Shown here piece after piece: positions 1 to 11,281 of a DNA stretch of 64,000 bases. The stretch lies in NCBI GenBank assembly GCA_934045905.1, contig OW203763.1:43859941-43923940 (forward strand), written 5' to 3'. Under the pieces are notes generated by a model that ran no database searches, was not told the DNA's origin, and saw only the letters and a list, made by a program, of their open reading frames with translations. Source of the DNA: Leuctra nigra (taxonomy: Eukaryota; Arthropoda; Insecta; Plecoptera; Leuctridae). A program made the position numbers and the translations under genes. How positions within the stretch are numbered: position 1 is the first letter of the stretch; every line of letters starts with the position of its first letter.

Positions 1-919
1 CGAGGATTCTTGGACTTCCGATCTCTCAGTAGACACCATCACCTGCTTGTCTCCTGGATCGTTCTTTGCATTATTAGAATCTGGAGATTCTGCACTCTTG
101 TCAATCTGAGCTTTTTCCAGATAATTGTATTTCTTGAAACATGTAGAATTTTGAGTATAGCAAGACTTGTCCGGTGTTTGAACTGTTATGCTATTTCCAT
201 TCCGTTCGATTACTGTATTCGGGACTGGGTTGAATGGAGTAGACAACTTGTTGGTTTTACTTTGCTTCATCAGAACCAAATCAACCTCTGTGATTGCAGA
301 CTCTTGGGCTCTTCGTGTTCTGTCAGCATACTCCTTACTACGCCACTTACTTTCTTGATCACGATCACGAATTTCACCATCTTCTTCTCTTTCCCCTTCA
401 TTCGATTCACAGTGGCTTGTGCAATTCGAAGACGTTTTAACAATGATCTGTTTTGCCTTTCAATTTCACCATTCACTTGAGGCCAGAGAGGGGTTGTTAG
501 TCTCTGCTCAATGTTGTGCTCCAGACAATAGTCTTGGAACTCTGAACTGGCAAATTGAGGGCCATTGTCTGTTCGAATGGAATTAGGTAATCCAAATCGA
601 GCAAACATGGGTTTCAATTTCTGTATGGTTTTCTCAGCAGTAGTTGATTTCATGATCTCAACCTCAAAAAATCTACTGTAATAATCAATAATAACAAGTA
701 AACTATGTCCTGAGGGAAGAGGACCAAAAAAATCCATGGCAAGGTCACGCCAAGGTTGATCTGGCAATTCTGAAGATTTAAAAGATTCTGATATATCAGG
801 AGCAGACACTACCTGACAACCACGACAATCTTTAACAAACTTTTCACAGTCTCGATCAATTTTAGGCCACCATACCTTACGACGCAGACGATTCTTCATG
901 CCGGACATCCCTTTAACGA
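1..919 (-). pseudogene. Gypsy-type integrase remnant, copy A (cut by window edge)
   Basis: Reading the minus strand from 919 downward gives an integrase related to the K02A2.6-like Gypsy group. The zinc-binding end keeps its CxxC (CRGC) but its HH part is missing, because the reading frame runs into a histone H3-like fragment at 920. The DDE core is recognisable: D in AMDFFGPLPSG, D in RTDNGPQF, E in NGEIERQNRSL. After the E region the sequence jumps to a lysine-rich stretch, so the part of the integrase that normally follows the catalytic E is missing. The tail (1-300) is in another frame and resembles the C-terminal part of Gypsy pol (VLMKQSKTNKLSTPFNP). The first base of the window lies inside the element. 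A second copy with the same breaks is at 12597-13585. Confidence 0.9.
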
Positions 920-1075
920 TGTCACTGACGAGGCGGATGAAAGACAGCTTGGGGATCAGAGACTTGGGCTTCTGGTGGTGACAGTCAGTGAGGTTGATGC
1001 TTTGGTGTTCTTGCACTTGCACAGAAGCAGGTGTCAACTTCTTGCGGCGAGCGTCGACAACTGTCCACTCAAGAG
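920..1075 (-). pseudogene. Histone H3-like fragment, copy A
   Basis: The minus strand reads HHQKPKSLIPKLSFIRLVSD. Against the alpha-N/alpha-1 region of histone H3 ([20 protein letters not shown]) I count about ten identities in twenty positions with one gap, and the DNA also resembles antisense H3 coding sequence. The match stops sharply at 920, where integrase sequence begins. There is no H3 histone-fold continuation, so this is a fragment. It could come from a canonical H3 or a divergent centromeric H3; the fragment is too short to decide. Confidence 0.55.
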
Positions 1076-2017
1076 GAGTTTTCGGCGGAAACGCCTTCTC
1101 TGGGAGGGTGATAGAGGTACATGGATGATAACAGCGGGTACCTTGGCTTCTAACGAACTAAACCAGTTGATTTTTCTCTCTTGTTAGCTGCTTGCAAGGC
1201 CAACAGTTTCCTAACATCTGATCAACACGACGTTGACTTTCTGCATGTCTGCTTTTGGCGCGCCATTTATTAATGCACAAGAAGAGTTCAAGCTTTGTTC
1301 AATTCAAATCGAAACAGATGGACACAAGACAAAACGTACTTCACATGTAAGTAAAAATCTTCGATTCAACTACATCGAAAATTACCGAAAAACGGGACAT
1401 TACTGGAAATTACCGTTGAGACTTGGATGGGCCTGGCGTGCTTTCATTGAGCGGTAGAGTTCCTTCGCTTCAATATTCCAATCCATTAAACGTAGCGCTG
1501 CACAGAAAACGCAAGACGCAACAGACATTACACGCTGGTGAACGAATTCTCCTCAGGCTCGCCAAATACTGCTATAAAATAGAAATAAACAAGTTCATTG
1601 AAACGCTCTTCTTGAAGAGGTGACGGTGGCATCTTCCACGCGTCAGACGAATAAGTTTCCCTTTCCACGAGTGAAGTTTCTAGATAGAATATGTCTCAAA
1701 AATTACTTTGAAAACCAATAAATTTTTTCATGAATGCTTCACGTGCTGATGCACAGTATGAATAATGTCAGAAGAATGATATTTTCCGTTGTAGGAAATT
1801 ATTAGGTAATTACATTTATTGATATATCCAGTTTATTTTACATAATTATAGAAATAACTGAATTATTAAGCTAAAGTTTGAATTTATATACATATAATAC
1901 ACTGTTTAATACATATATCTATAGATGGATGCTATATCGTTAAGAGCTTCCTTGCGTTCTTCTGAACTTGTTTCTTAATTTCCATGGTCTATATAACACT
2001 AAAGTTTTCGAATGTAC
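920..2017. repeat. Direct repeat unit X, copy 1
   Basis: The block is repeated at 2814-3697, and again at 42415-43298 within the large duplication. Copy 1 carries about 220 extra bases (about 1295-1512) that the other copies lack. The block holds the H3-like fragment at its left end and AT-rich sequence without a convincing gene. The left end of the 8.4-kb duplication (1819) falls inside this unit. Confidence 0.8.
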
Positions 2018-2151
2018 CACGAGGGAATGGAATCTTATCCACTCAAAGGCTACTACCTAAGGTTGCGTCTTATGACTTTTAAATCTCGCCCGTTAAAATG
2101 CCCGTCCTTAATGAACTTCTTTAATTTTTTGTATTACTGATATAAATTTAT

Positions 2152-2587
2152 GCCCCTCCGACGGCTGCCACCTTAGCGTGGTGGTGAGGTTTGTGTTGGA
2201 CAATGATCCACTGCAGCTTAGCCGGCGAGCATATGCTCATGTGTAAGGGCTACCTATGCCGGACAGGTCAGTGGTGAGGCCCAGACAAAGTGCAGCCAGG
2301 GTCGACCTACCCATGACTTCCCCTGAATTTGCGGTCCCCTCGGGCCGGCCTTCCCCCTCGAGATGGTTGTCCTCCTGAAATCGGGTTCCACCGGTCCGAA
2401 TCCTCACACCCCCCGGGCTGTCCGCATTCCGGCCTGGCCTTCCCAGCAGCACTGGACTCCTCCGGATCGGGCCTGTTAAGTTGACCCCTCCCCATGTCCT
2501 CCACTCATATTCAACAAAGTTTAAAGTTAAAATTAATGTGCACAATATAACTTATCGTTGACGCGCCATTCAACCAAAATAATCTTA
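2152..2587 (+). mobile_element. Leader/tail short retroelement, full-length copy
   Basis: This GC-rich block sits in AT-rich DNA. Its order is: leader (ACGGCTGCCACCTTA, then GGTGGTG), palindrome GAGCATATGCTC, ATGCCGGACAGGTCAGTGGT, a proline-rich middle (GGCCGGCCTTCCCCCTCGAG to CTGGACTCCTCCGGATCGGG), then a tail ending GACGCGCCATTCAACC. The leader can fold as nested hairpins. Other copies are at 16188, 23062 and 41753, and fragments are scattered through the window. The tail matches the one after a LINE reverse transcriptase C-terminus at 34021, so this is a SINE or an internally deleted LINE. Confidence 0.85.
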
Positions 2588-2813
2588 TTTAAACTTATTA
2601 CACTTATAATATGTGTCAACACGATAATAAACTACCATTAGTAAAAGAAGTATACTTAACAATGGAATATCAAAAATGAATTATTAATGAAACCATCGAT
2701 TGCTCCGTCTTGTTTTGCGTTCTTTTCGCCTTCACTCAACGACCTTGAAGATCTTTTTCGTGCAGGCAACTACGGGTGACTGAATCTTGCTTGGTGTTGC
2801 TGGAGCTGGCGTT

Positions 2814-2967
2814 GTCACTGACGAGGCGGATGAAAGACAGCTTGGGGATCAGAGACTTGGGCTTCTGGTGGTGACAGTCAGTGAGGTTGATGCTTTGGTG
2901 TTCTTGCACTTGCACAGAAGCAGGTGTCAACTTCTTGCGGCGAGCGTCGACAACTGTCCACTCAAGA
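2814..2967 (-). pseudogene. Histone H3-like fragment, copy B
   Basis: It has the same H3-like block as at 920-1075 (KPKSLIPKLSFIRLVSD), but its inner side joins different sequence encoding NASSSNTKQDSV instead of integrase. The H3 resemblance therefore ends at the repeat boundary in both contexts. The frame stays open to 2736 without further resemblance to H3. Confidence 0.5.
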
Positions 2968-3697
2968 GGAGTTTTCGGCGGAAACGCCTTCTCTGGGAGG
3001 GTGATAGAGGTACATGGATGATAACAGCGGGTACCTTAGCTTCTTACGAACTAAACCAGTTGATTTTCTCTCTTGTTAGCTGCTTGCAAGGCCAACAGTT
3101 TCCTAACATCTGATCAACACGACGTTGACATTCTGCATGTCTGCTTTTGGCGCGCCATTTATTAATGAACAAGAAGAGTTCAAGCTTTACGCAACAAGAC
3201 GCAACAGACATTACACGCTGGTGAACGAATTCTCCTCAGGCTCGCCCAATACTGCTATCAAATAGAAATAAACAAGTTCATTGAAACGCTCTTCTTGAAG
3301 AGGTGACGGTGGCATCTTCCACGCGTCAGACGAATAAGTTTCCCTTTCCACGAGTGAAGTTTCTAGATAGGATATGTCTCAAAAATTACTTTGAAAACTA
3401 ATAAATTTTTTCATGAATGCTTCACATGCTGATCTTCAGTATGAATAATGTCAGAATAATGATATTTTCCGTTGTAGGAAATTATTAGATAATTAAATTT
3501 ATTGATATATCCAGTTTCTTTTACATAATTATAGAAATAACTGAATTATTAAGCTAAAGTTTGAATTTATACACATATAATACACTGTTTATTACATTTA
3601 TCTATAGATGGATGCTATATCGTTAAAAGCTTCCTTGCGTTCTTCTGAACTTGTTTCTTAATTTCCATGGTCTATATAACACAAAAGTTTTCGAATG
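2814..3697. repeat. Direct repeat unit X, copy 2
   Basis: It matches 920-2017 minus the 220-base extra piece. After 3697 the sequence diverges from copy 1. Between 3698 and 4067 I see no gene. Confidence 0.8.
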
Positions 3698-4067
3698 TGC
3701 CCAGCGGACGATTCTTCTTCCAACCGCATCAGCAATGAGGTCGATTTATTAATGCGTTGTAACTTTAATTGCTTTTTATTGAGCAGCCTATTTCTCACAT
3801 ATTTTATGAGATGAGGGATGTCGGAGATATCATAGATTTTGTGAATGAAGCGGGTGCTCTAAAGAATTTTTTGAATTATTTTTTTCTGACCGTTACCCAA
3901 GTTCTGTCCACATGCTCCACATTCTCCATCGTAAATGATTCCGCCAATTAATGCTCCAAAATGCTCCAAATGAATGATCGCTTGGATTACAAATTCTCTC
4001 TCTCTCCGACTCTCTGAGTTCCATCAAAGCAATCCAGAGGCATTATCCAAAGGACTTACAGACTTAC

Positions 4068-4850
4068 ATAGTCGATGGGCTTGGCGTACATAGTCGTGTG
4101 GGGTATCACCTCCAACTTGTCAAACATAGGCGGCTTGAAGAACAGGCGGAGGCCCTGGAAACAATTCACAGTGTAAGAGAAACATACGTACAAGAATGTG
4201 CTCACGATATATTTCTATCCATTCTAACTAATATTATTTGGCTGCCAAATAAGCTAATTTTTACAGTTTTATGTCTAACAAAATTTCCTTGTGATGAGAA
4301 ACATTTCATGCCAATTAAAAAGAAAATAAGCTAATACAAAAGAGTATCCAACCAACGTGGCGCGAAAGTCACTGTTAACATGTAGTGGATGTGGTTGGGC
4401 TAGAGAGACTGGGGTGTTTGGGAGTCATTGCATCCGCGTATCTGTGCTCGCTCATCAACGCGTTGTGCTGGTAATAACAACTCAACTGTGCTGGGATGCT
4501 GTAGAGGACCTGGGGCATCTTAATCAGCTTCAACTCCCTGGTCGCCTCGAACTCAAGACAGTTGTCTATCAGCCGAACTTGCGGTGGATAATCAGTGCGC
4601 AGGATCATTGCGCGGCTCCTGGAAACACCTCGTAGACGAGGCTCTCGGGGGCGGCGTGGCTTAAGACCGGCGCAAATTCAGCAACCGTCTTGACAGACTT
4701 TCTTCACAGAGCTGATATGATTGGGTGACCTTGACATGTCTGGAGGTTATAGAGTGCTGTTACACTTGTACATTCCTGCCTTCTCCTGAGGTCCGTTATA
4801 CCGACTGTTGATATACAACTTGGACTCGTCTTGAAACGAACATTCATCTC
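4068..4850 (-). pseudogene. Unidentified multi-exon gene fragment, copy 1 (broken splice donor)
   Basis: Three coding-like pieces lie in transcript order on the minus strand. Piece 1 (about 4850-4755) contains FQDESKLYINSRYNGPQEKA. Piece 2 (4618-4486) contains ILRTDYPPQVRLIDNCLEFE and ends YSIPAQ. Piece 3 (4154-4068, 29 codons) contains LFFKPPMFDKLEVIP and ends KPIDY before GTAAGT, after a TTTCCAG acceptor. Pieces 2 and 3 meet in phase 0. The donor after piece 2 reads CAG-TTGAGT here, so the GT is lost; the copy at 56444 has CAG-GTGAGT. Upstream of piece 2 another frame encodes KTVAEFAPVLSHAAPESLVY, so there is also a frameshift. I do not recognise the protein family. Confidence 0.5.
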
Positions 4851-6311
4851 AAATAATTCCTTTTCAAACTTGCTTACAAGAACGACCCAATCAGTTTTAG
4901 AATACTCATATGAATGAATGGTTCAATGAAAGTTTGGCATCAGTAGTTCCTAACAAGCTAAATGTATGAAAAGCACATTTTATATGAAGTAGTTAACTCA
5001 AAAACACTCATAACGTGAGGACTTGACAATGAATGCTTCAATAGTTTACCATCTTTACCATGAGCTTCTTATAATTTGTGAATGGCCCAGTAGTGAACAC
5101 TCCCACTTCGTTGTTTAAAGTGATTCACCACTCTTAATATACTTTATGCAAAGTTTGCGTAAGGAGCCTCCTTGTCCTCATATAACCAAGTAAATGTTCT
5201 TATTCCCAGTATGGATTGTAATGACGCACCTCGACAGAAGGCGTCGTCTCCACATAAACCTTCTTCCTATGTGAGGACAAATTATCTTCGTCTCCTCGTA
5301 TATCGGAGTCATAGACGGATTTAGAAGTACTTCTAAACTGACGGTTGTTTACTGAATACAACTAATATTTGGGCATGATGTTATTATTGACTTAGTTAAA
5401 CACACTTTGTTGATTAGTTGCTACATGATTTACGCGGAAGGACAACGCGGACGCAAAGAGTTGAATATTGATTAATTGTTTTCCCTCATTGACATCGATT
5501 TCGAAGGTAACGTTATTTCCCATTTGTAAAACATTGATCCATTGCTTTCATTTAGATTTGCCCTTCGGAAATAAGTTGAAGGAAAGACACCCAGTTGCCT
5601 TACTTCGGCTCTGAGGTTGTTCCTTTCCTAGTATCTATAGTTCTAAAGGTAATCAAAATTGCAAGGGAAGATGCTCATTCATAAAAGCCACATGTGATAA
5701 ATCCGCCAAAGGAGTAATATATAAAATAATCGTTATACCAGGTTGATCATGATCTATGGGGAATTGATAATTTTTTATCTTCTCATTTTTATTTTATAGG
5801 GACAATGATCATTTATTTTTTAATGTGTTTGGAAATCTGAAGTTACATATCTCTTTGTCAAGTTAACAAACGCTTTGTCAATATTAATGAATTTTTAGTG
5901 TAATTTAATACTTCTTCACACTAAGGTCCATTCACAGATTTCTGTTGAAGTACCACTAAATAATGACTAAACACTAAAATATTAGTGAAAATTAAATTCA
6001 ACTTGATCTGCCAAACCACTCGAAACCCAGCACACAATAACACCACACAAGTCAACGATATAATTCTGGTTATACATCTCCAAGACCATACTTACCAAGG
6101 TAATCTACATGGTAATACAAGTCTTTGTGACTTACCTCTTAAGAAACGTAGTTCCTTTATTATAATTATATTTTATATTAGGTATACAATTTATAATTAT
6201 TCGCCGTATTCCGCTGTAAGTATTTCTCTGTCACTGGCATGACTCGTAGATTTGCCTTACAAACCCAGCAGTAATGCTTGTGTGAGGGAAATTAAGCTTC
6301 AGACGTCTCAA

Positions 6312-6716
6312 CTATTTCATGCGACGACTGGGAATGGTGACCAACTGAACAAACGATATCCAAGATATAAAGGCAGGGAACGTTAGTAATTTAAGGTCCC
6401 GAAACACTTGTCTACATGCAGTGTAATGTAATGGAGGGCTGAACATTAATCGGATGATCTTCATCTGCGCTCTGACCTGAGCATGATATCTTATCCGCAC
6501 TGTTTCGATGCTGCATTGACGAGCGAGTGTCCTCACAACAAATGATGCTCTTGCCAGTTTCTTCAGTAACTCTTCGATATGCTGTGACCAAGTTAGATGG
6601 TAATCTATAACTAATCCCAAGAAGTGTGTGTTTTGTAGCGCGTTTGGGAACGACAAGGGGTGGTTTCGAGGTGCCACCTGGTGTTGTTTCTGTGAGGTTT
6701 GCATCTTGTGGACCAC
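6312..6716 (-). pseudogene. Non-LTR reverse transcriptase C-terminal scrap, copy 1
   Basis: The minus-strand product contains FLGLVIDYHLTWSQHIEELL, then ARASFVVRTLARQCSIETVR, and further on IIRLMFSPPLHYTACRQVFR and LKLLTFPAFISW. This is the order seen after the polymerase core in jockey/CR1-type LINE proteins (FLGI..D..LTW..HI; later the RLIFG..P..SCR..F..L.ILT-P block). The middle is shortened, which points to an internal deletion. No polymerase core is present. It sits inside the duplicated segment. Confidence 0.75.
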
Positions 6717-7364
6717 GTGTACGGGTTAACGTATGCAGCATTTCTCTTCTACTTGAGCTTGCTTTGCAGTACACATTTGGTTTACAATTCTTAGTTCATT
6801 TTCCTCTCTTACTAGTATTCCATTAATGATGCTTTGATTAATTAGAGAATGTGCTGTAGGCCTGGGTTGAGAGAGGTCCAACTATGCATTGGATAATTTG
6901 CAGCCATTTCTTACTCACTAGGCACCAGATAATCCGATTTTTTTAATCGAACACTGCACTTTACAACTGTTTACATATTGAGTACCTAGATGAGGCCTAA
7001 ACTAACTGAATACAGGTTTTAGTTCTAGAGAGAAAAGAAATATCTATAGAAATACGTGCCTCAAATGATTTTTTTTATCCAGGTTTGAACTCACTAAATA
7101 AATATAAATGTTGAAACTCGTTTTACTATGAAATGAGCACAGTACAGATCGACAGGTTGTACTATTGACAAACAATATATATAACATTCCAAAAGAATTT
7201 TAACGAGTTTTTCAATCGATTACGACCATCTTGGGGGCATTAAGACAAACTGATATCCGAATTCTTATTCACGTTTTCGAGAGATACCCTCGAGGACAAC
7301 TGATTCTTTAAAAAAAATATATATTTTAAATGAATAATGAATATAATATTTTACAATAACTCAC

Positions 7365-7751
7365 CTGAGATTGTACTCGGGTTCGCTTTGGTGATAGGTG
7401 ATTGTTCGGAGTATCATTTAAACGTTTACGTGGACTTCTATCTGACAATGGTTGTGGAAGTGGATCGTCTTCATTGTCTTTGTCAAGATGTTCGACCACA
7501 TATAAAGTGGTTTGGGTTTTTTCCTTTGGATTTACCGAGATGTATATATCTTTGTGACTCCTCAGAAAGTGTTTCTTTGTTTCTTTACTGGTGGTGTTGC
7601 CACTTGATTTGATGTCAAGTGCTCTGCATTTGGTGCATTCGCCATCTTCATACATGTCGAAAGATAAATCCGACTTTACTTGAATGCTTCTTTTCTTGTG
7701 AGCATCTATTCTTCCAAAAAATGTCGCACCTCGAAAGAAGTGATTTTTTTT
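7365..7751 (-). CDS. Exon B: BED-like zinc finger exon, copy 1
   Basis: A 129-codon open exon runs between an acceptor (TATTGCAG, reading minus) and a donor (CTCAG-GTGAGT). It encodes a C-x2-C ... H-x4-H arrangement (ECTKCRALDIK, then KKHFLRSHKDIY) like the BED fingers of DNA-transposon proteins and their domesticated relatives, followed by an acidic part and a basic, proline-containing part (SPRKRLNDTPN, SPKRTRVQSQ) that could be a nuclear localisation signal. Both ends are phase 0, as is the donor of the exon at 8854-9021, so the two can be joined without a frame change. No further downstream exon was found. An identical exon is at 46967-47353. Confidence 0.55.
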
Positions 7752-8853
7752 CTGCAATACTTTAGTACGGCACTTGTTGATTTTGGGGCATTAGCGATCG
7801 CAAACACTAAAAAAGAAAGCTTACTAATGGCATTAGCTATATTATTTATTAATCATCTCTTCTCAATCAAAGTAACGCCGGCCGGCCAAATAAACGGTCT
7901 CTCTTCGAGTTCATATTCACAGAGCAATTTATTATTCATTTTATGTATCACACTTCCTGATAGAAACAAGATTCAAGTTCTGTGACAAGGTCAATACAAA
8001 ATTGGGTGCATAATGGGAATGGGCAAAAAGCTGCTCCAGAAATTGTACCATATGTTTGCTTTTGAGCTTGAAGTAAACGGCTACAAGTAGGTAATTAAAA
8101 TCACAATACCTATTACACTATGGTTACATGACAATGATGCAAGAGGAAAAAGTTTTGAACTTACTACGTACCACAATAAAAATCTTCCGGGATCAAGTAG
8201 AAAAACTTACATCAGTCGCAGTAGCGATGCACACTTGAATCACTTAAAGATTTTGGGGATTATTTAACATTTTATTGACAAAACATTATGTGTGCGTTGT
8301 AAAATAATTCTTTGGGACTAGCCTCTATGATTTTGGGACACCTAATACTGCTGGTACTGTTCAGTGAAGTGGCGTTCGTTTGCGACATAGCATCTACACT
8401 TAAAAAAATAAGCCTTTTCTAGGTGACACTTCATTAAGTAAGAGTTATTGCAACCTTCTCGCAGGAGTGTGTCCTGTACCCAGTTCCGTTTCTTCTTTGT
8501 TCTGAAGAGGAACCGTTCAAATCCCTCTCTGTTTCTTCATTATAAACAACATTGCTTACAAGCATTAAAATCTTACCTATGATATTGTTTTAAGCGGTAC
8601 AGTACACTGCCTAGTTGGTTGATCAATGTGTGAATTTCTGACATTCGATGCAAGGTTAATTACTAAAAATAGAGTTGAACACCACGCTGCCCTCGTTGTC
8701 CATTCTCGATATATTTGTTGAGTGTTATTTGACTTACCTAAAAGTAGGGTTATGTGTATTTAAATAATATTGACAACGTATGGATTAATTCCACAGAACA
8801 GCGAACAAACAGACCACCTATTTAAAACATTGAGCTATTTATGGTTTACTTAC

Positions 8854-9021
8854 TCCCATAATGTCTCGAACTCTTTCTTTGGGTTCTTCAATAATTCCGA
8901 TAACACCACCCTCATGTTTTACATGTTCAAAATGTTCATTTAGAAAAACCAATGCCTCTTCAAACTGACATTGTAGAGGGACACCTTTTTTCTTAATTGC
9001 AGGCGTTCTATAATACGCCAT
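8854..9021 (-). CDS. Exon A: start exon with HTH-like segment, copy 1
   Basis: It runs from ATG at 9021 through 56 codons to ATGGGA-GTAAGT, a strong donor in phase 0. The product begins MAYYRTPAIKKKGVPLQCQF and ends EEPKERVRDIMG. The end resembles the N-terminal helix-turn-helix of IS630/Tc1-like transposase-derived proteins, where a block like ERTAAATGVS precedes the recognition helix; that helix would be in the next exon. Joined to exon B (intron 7752-8853) it would give an HTH plus BED finger protein, but an intermediate exon is possible. The copy at 48456-48623 differs by one residue (I to N). Confidence 0.5.
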
Positions 9022-10210
9022 CTGCTATTAATGATAGATTTAATGTTTAATCAATTAATAATTAACTTTTCTGTCGAACTCTCCTGTCACTTGCTTTGCT
9101 AGCGTATGGTGTGTTCACCGTATATTGGCAGCAATGAACAGTCACGTGAACAGTGCCCTGTCAATCGCAAGACTATCTTTTCGTATTATTGAAATTGAAT
9201 AAATTATGTCAAATACACAATTTTTAAAATTAAAAAATATTAGAAAAATTTAATAAAATTGTTTATCTTCAGTTTATCTACAGTCGTATTATACATATGT
9301 TTTGATTATTATATTGATATTTACATGTATCGGTATACAATTGTTCGCTAGACTGTACAGTAGTATCTACACGGCTGTCATTACAGAACATTATTATTTT
9401 CTTACAGTGAACGAACTTTAGTCATCTTTTGAATAATCGTAAAAAATTAAGTTTTTATCATATTGCAATTTCTTTTGCAATTCCACTTTCTCAGTTGGTT
9501 CTGAAATGAATGTGTAAACGCTTGTGAATACACTAGTAGGGGAGTAGGCAGTGTGTGAGAACGCTTCCTGATTGTTAGCTTAGTCTTCAGATGTAACTGG
9601 GGCTTTCCCCAAGATGAGTATAATTGTGCTCTGTTACAGTGAGGGAAGATGCACGATGCACATTTTGCACATTATCTAATTTAAAATTAACGAAGCTCGA
9701 CGGGATGATTGGGTCGGGGACAGAAGTGCTCTCACACTGTAGTGATTCTGAGATAAATCATAGGCAATCATAGGCAATGAATCGTCGAGTGTATCATTCT
9801 CTTCTTCTGAAATAACGTTTGAGAACCGTCTCACCAAATCTAGTTTTATGAAACAATTGTCAGAATATTAATATTATGGTGATGTTGTGTTACTATTACT
9901 ATTGGAAATAATTTATCAATAAATAAGTGGATTCTGCATACCTCCTAATCTCCTGATGGCTGCTGACTTTCATAAACACTTCATCCTTCGCGAAGTGCGA
10001 AAGCAGCTTTCAGCTTTTGACACACACTCCTTAGCAGGCGGAGCATGCATTTGGAATTGTATCCTAATATAACCATCTTAAAAAGATACACAATTCCTCT
10101 AGAAAATTCCCTGGCCTTCCATCAAGTGAAATGATTCATAGAGTTACTCCACCACTATTGATAACACTTTCCCACTTAAATGTGAGGTGTGCATTTGGTC
10201 GAATAGCTCA
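9022..10210. other. No gene seen (right end of duplicated segment)
   Basis: AT-rich sequence with no supported coding region. If exon A is genuine, its promoter would lie here. A CACGTG E-box is at about 9142. The right duplication boundary is at 10210. Confidence 0.5.
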
Positions 10211-10980
10211 ACAAAACACATGATTCCTCTTCACTTAAGAAGGCATAAGTTATGTCTGCAATCCTTCGCAACACGGTACTGCATTACTGAATTTAGGTTC
10301 CTGAACCAAACACATTCAGTATCTTCTTCACTGTCGTCATCACTATCAACGCTCTCGGCGATAATATCATCAATTAACATAACTGTACTCGTCACTATAG
10401 ATTCGGTATTGACTTACTCATCAACTGTCCCTAGCCCTCCAAATGTTCCTAAAATCTCGAACTTGTGTTTCACTGAGTAAAAACTTGTTGTTACCAATTT
10501 TATGGATAATTGCAGGTCTTAGTAAAAATGCTCTCAGTTGCGTCCTCATGGCCTACATTATAATGATATTGCAATCATAACCGTCGCGCCTGCACATAAT
10601 TCCTGACGTGGGCTATTAAAATATCAAAGTGGTTTCAGCATTTTAAACACATGTTTCCGTATCAAGAGAAAATGAATCTCAAACACCAGTTGGAGAATCA
10701 ACCGAAGAAAACAAGAGCTTGAAATTCAACCTAGGGAAAGAGATAAAAACGAATAAGAAGATTTAAAAGAGTCGAAAAAGTTAATTGCTAATAAATAAAT
10801 ACAAATATAATGCCCAAGAGAACGTGACATCGCGCGGGCGCTCTCTTCGCACAGACAGGGCAAAACATATTTTAAACATATTAGTAAGTTTCTATAGTTA
10901 AATGGAAATATCCACAACGCCACAACAATGGTAAATATAATTTGTCTTCATTTATATTACGTAAAAATAGATAAATGCAC
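10211..10980. other. No gene seen
   Basis: Single-copy sequence within the window, flanking the duplication. Open frames here are short and have no recognisable motif, codon bias or splice sites. Confidence 0.4.
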
Positions 10981-11281
10981 AGACACTTGTGTTTTTGTTC
11001 TCGAAAAATTGTGTAAACTCCCTGAAGCTGTCCTGAAATCACCAGCCAGCCGCGCTATGCCAAGTCTGTTAGTCGTCAGTCGGAGGCTCAACGTGTTGGA
11101 CGTGTGGTGCTGCTGCGCGCTCAGTGTGTTTATCATGCATTGCTATAATGTAGCTGCATACAAGTTGGCGAGTGGCTTGAATGCAATCGCGCTTATATTT
11201 AGTTACTCTATATTTCACTGCTGCACATCGAATCCTCCACTGCCTATAGGTGTACAGCGGCTCGTATATTTAACAACTTGA
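10981..11281. repeat. Interspersed repeat family D, copy 1
   Basis: 10981-11145 matches 24208-24365 closely, including AACTCCCTGAAGCTGTCCTG and CACCAGCCAGCCGCGCTATG. A weaker match continues from about 11150 (AATGTAGCTGCATA) to 24555-24625, where the second copy carries about 180 extra bases. The family is unknown; it could be an LTR or MITE fragment. Confidence 0.65.

Larger units (their letters stand above)
1819..10210. repeat. 8.4-kb segment, duplicated copy 1
   Basis: The sequence from 1819 (TTGATATATCC) to 10210 (GAATAGCTCA) reappears at 41420-49812 with an offset of 39601, changing to 39602 after a single-base indel near 4355. By eye I found about twenty substitutions, roughly 0.3 percent. 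Flanks outside these points are unrelated. I see no terminal inverted repeats and no clear target-site duplication, so it looks like a segmental duplication rather than one transposon. In copy 1 the homology with unit X continues leftward beyond 1819; in copy 2 it does not, so copy 1 is probably the source. Confidence 0.9.

Noticed and set aside
2237..2545. Open frames antisense to the leader/tail retroelement (also at 16374, 20101, 23147, 41838)
   Set aside because: They arise from the GC-rich, stop-poor retroelement sequence, recur with each copy and have no domain; they are shadows of a repeat.
8300..8530. Cys/His-rich minus-strand text (REGCNNSYLMKCHLEKAYFF) resembling a zinc finger or Harbinger-protein start
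   Set aside because: The frame has stops on both sides, the spacing fits no named finger and the resemblance to Harbinger proteins is weak.
1819..10210. The 8.4-kb repeat as one large DNA transposon (Polinton-like)
   Set aside because: No terminal inverted repeats, no target duplication and none of the expected genes (family B polymerase, retroviral-like integrase in frame, packaging ATPase).
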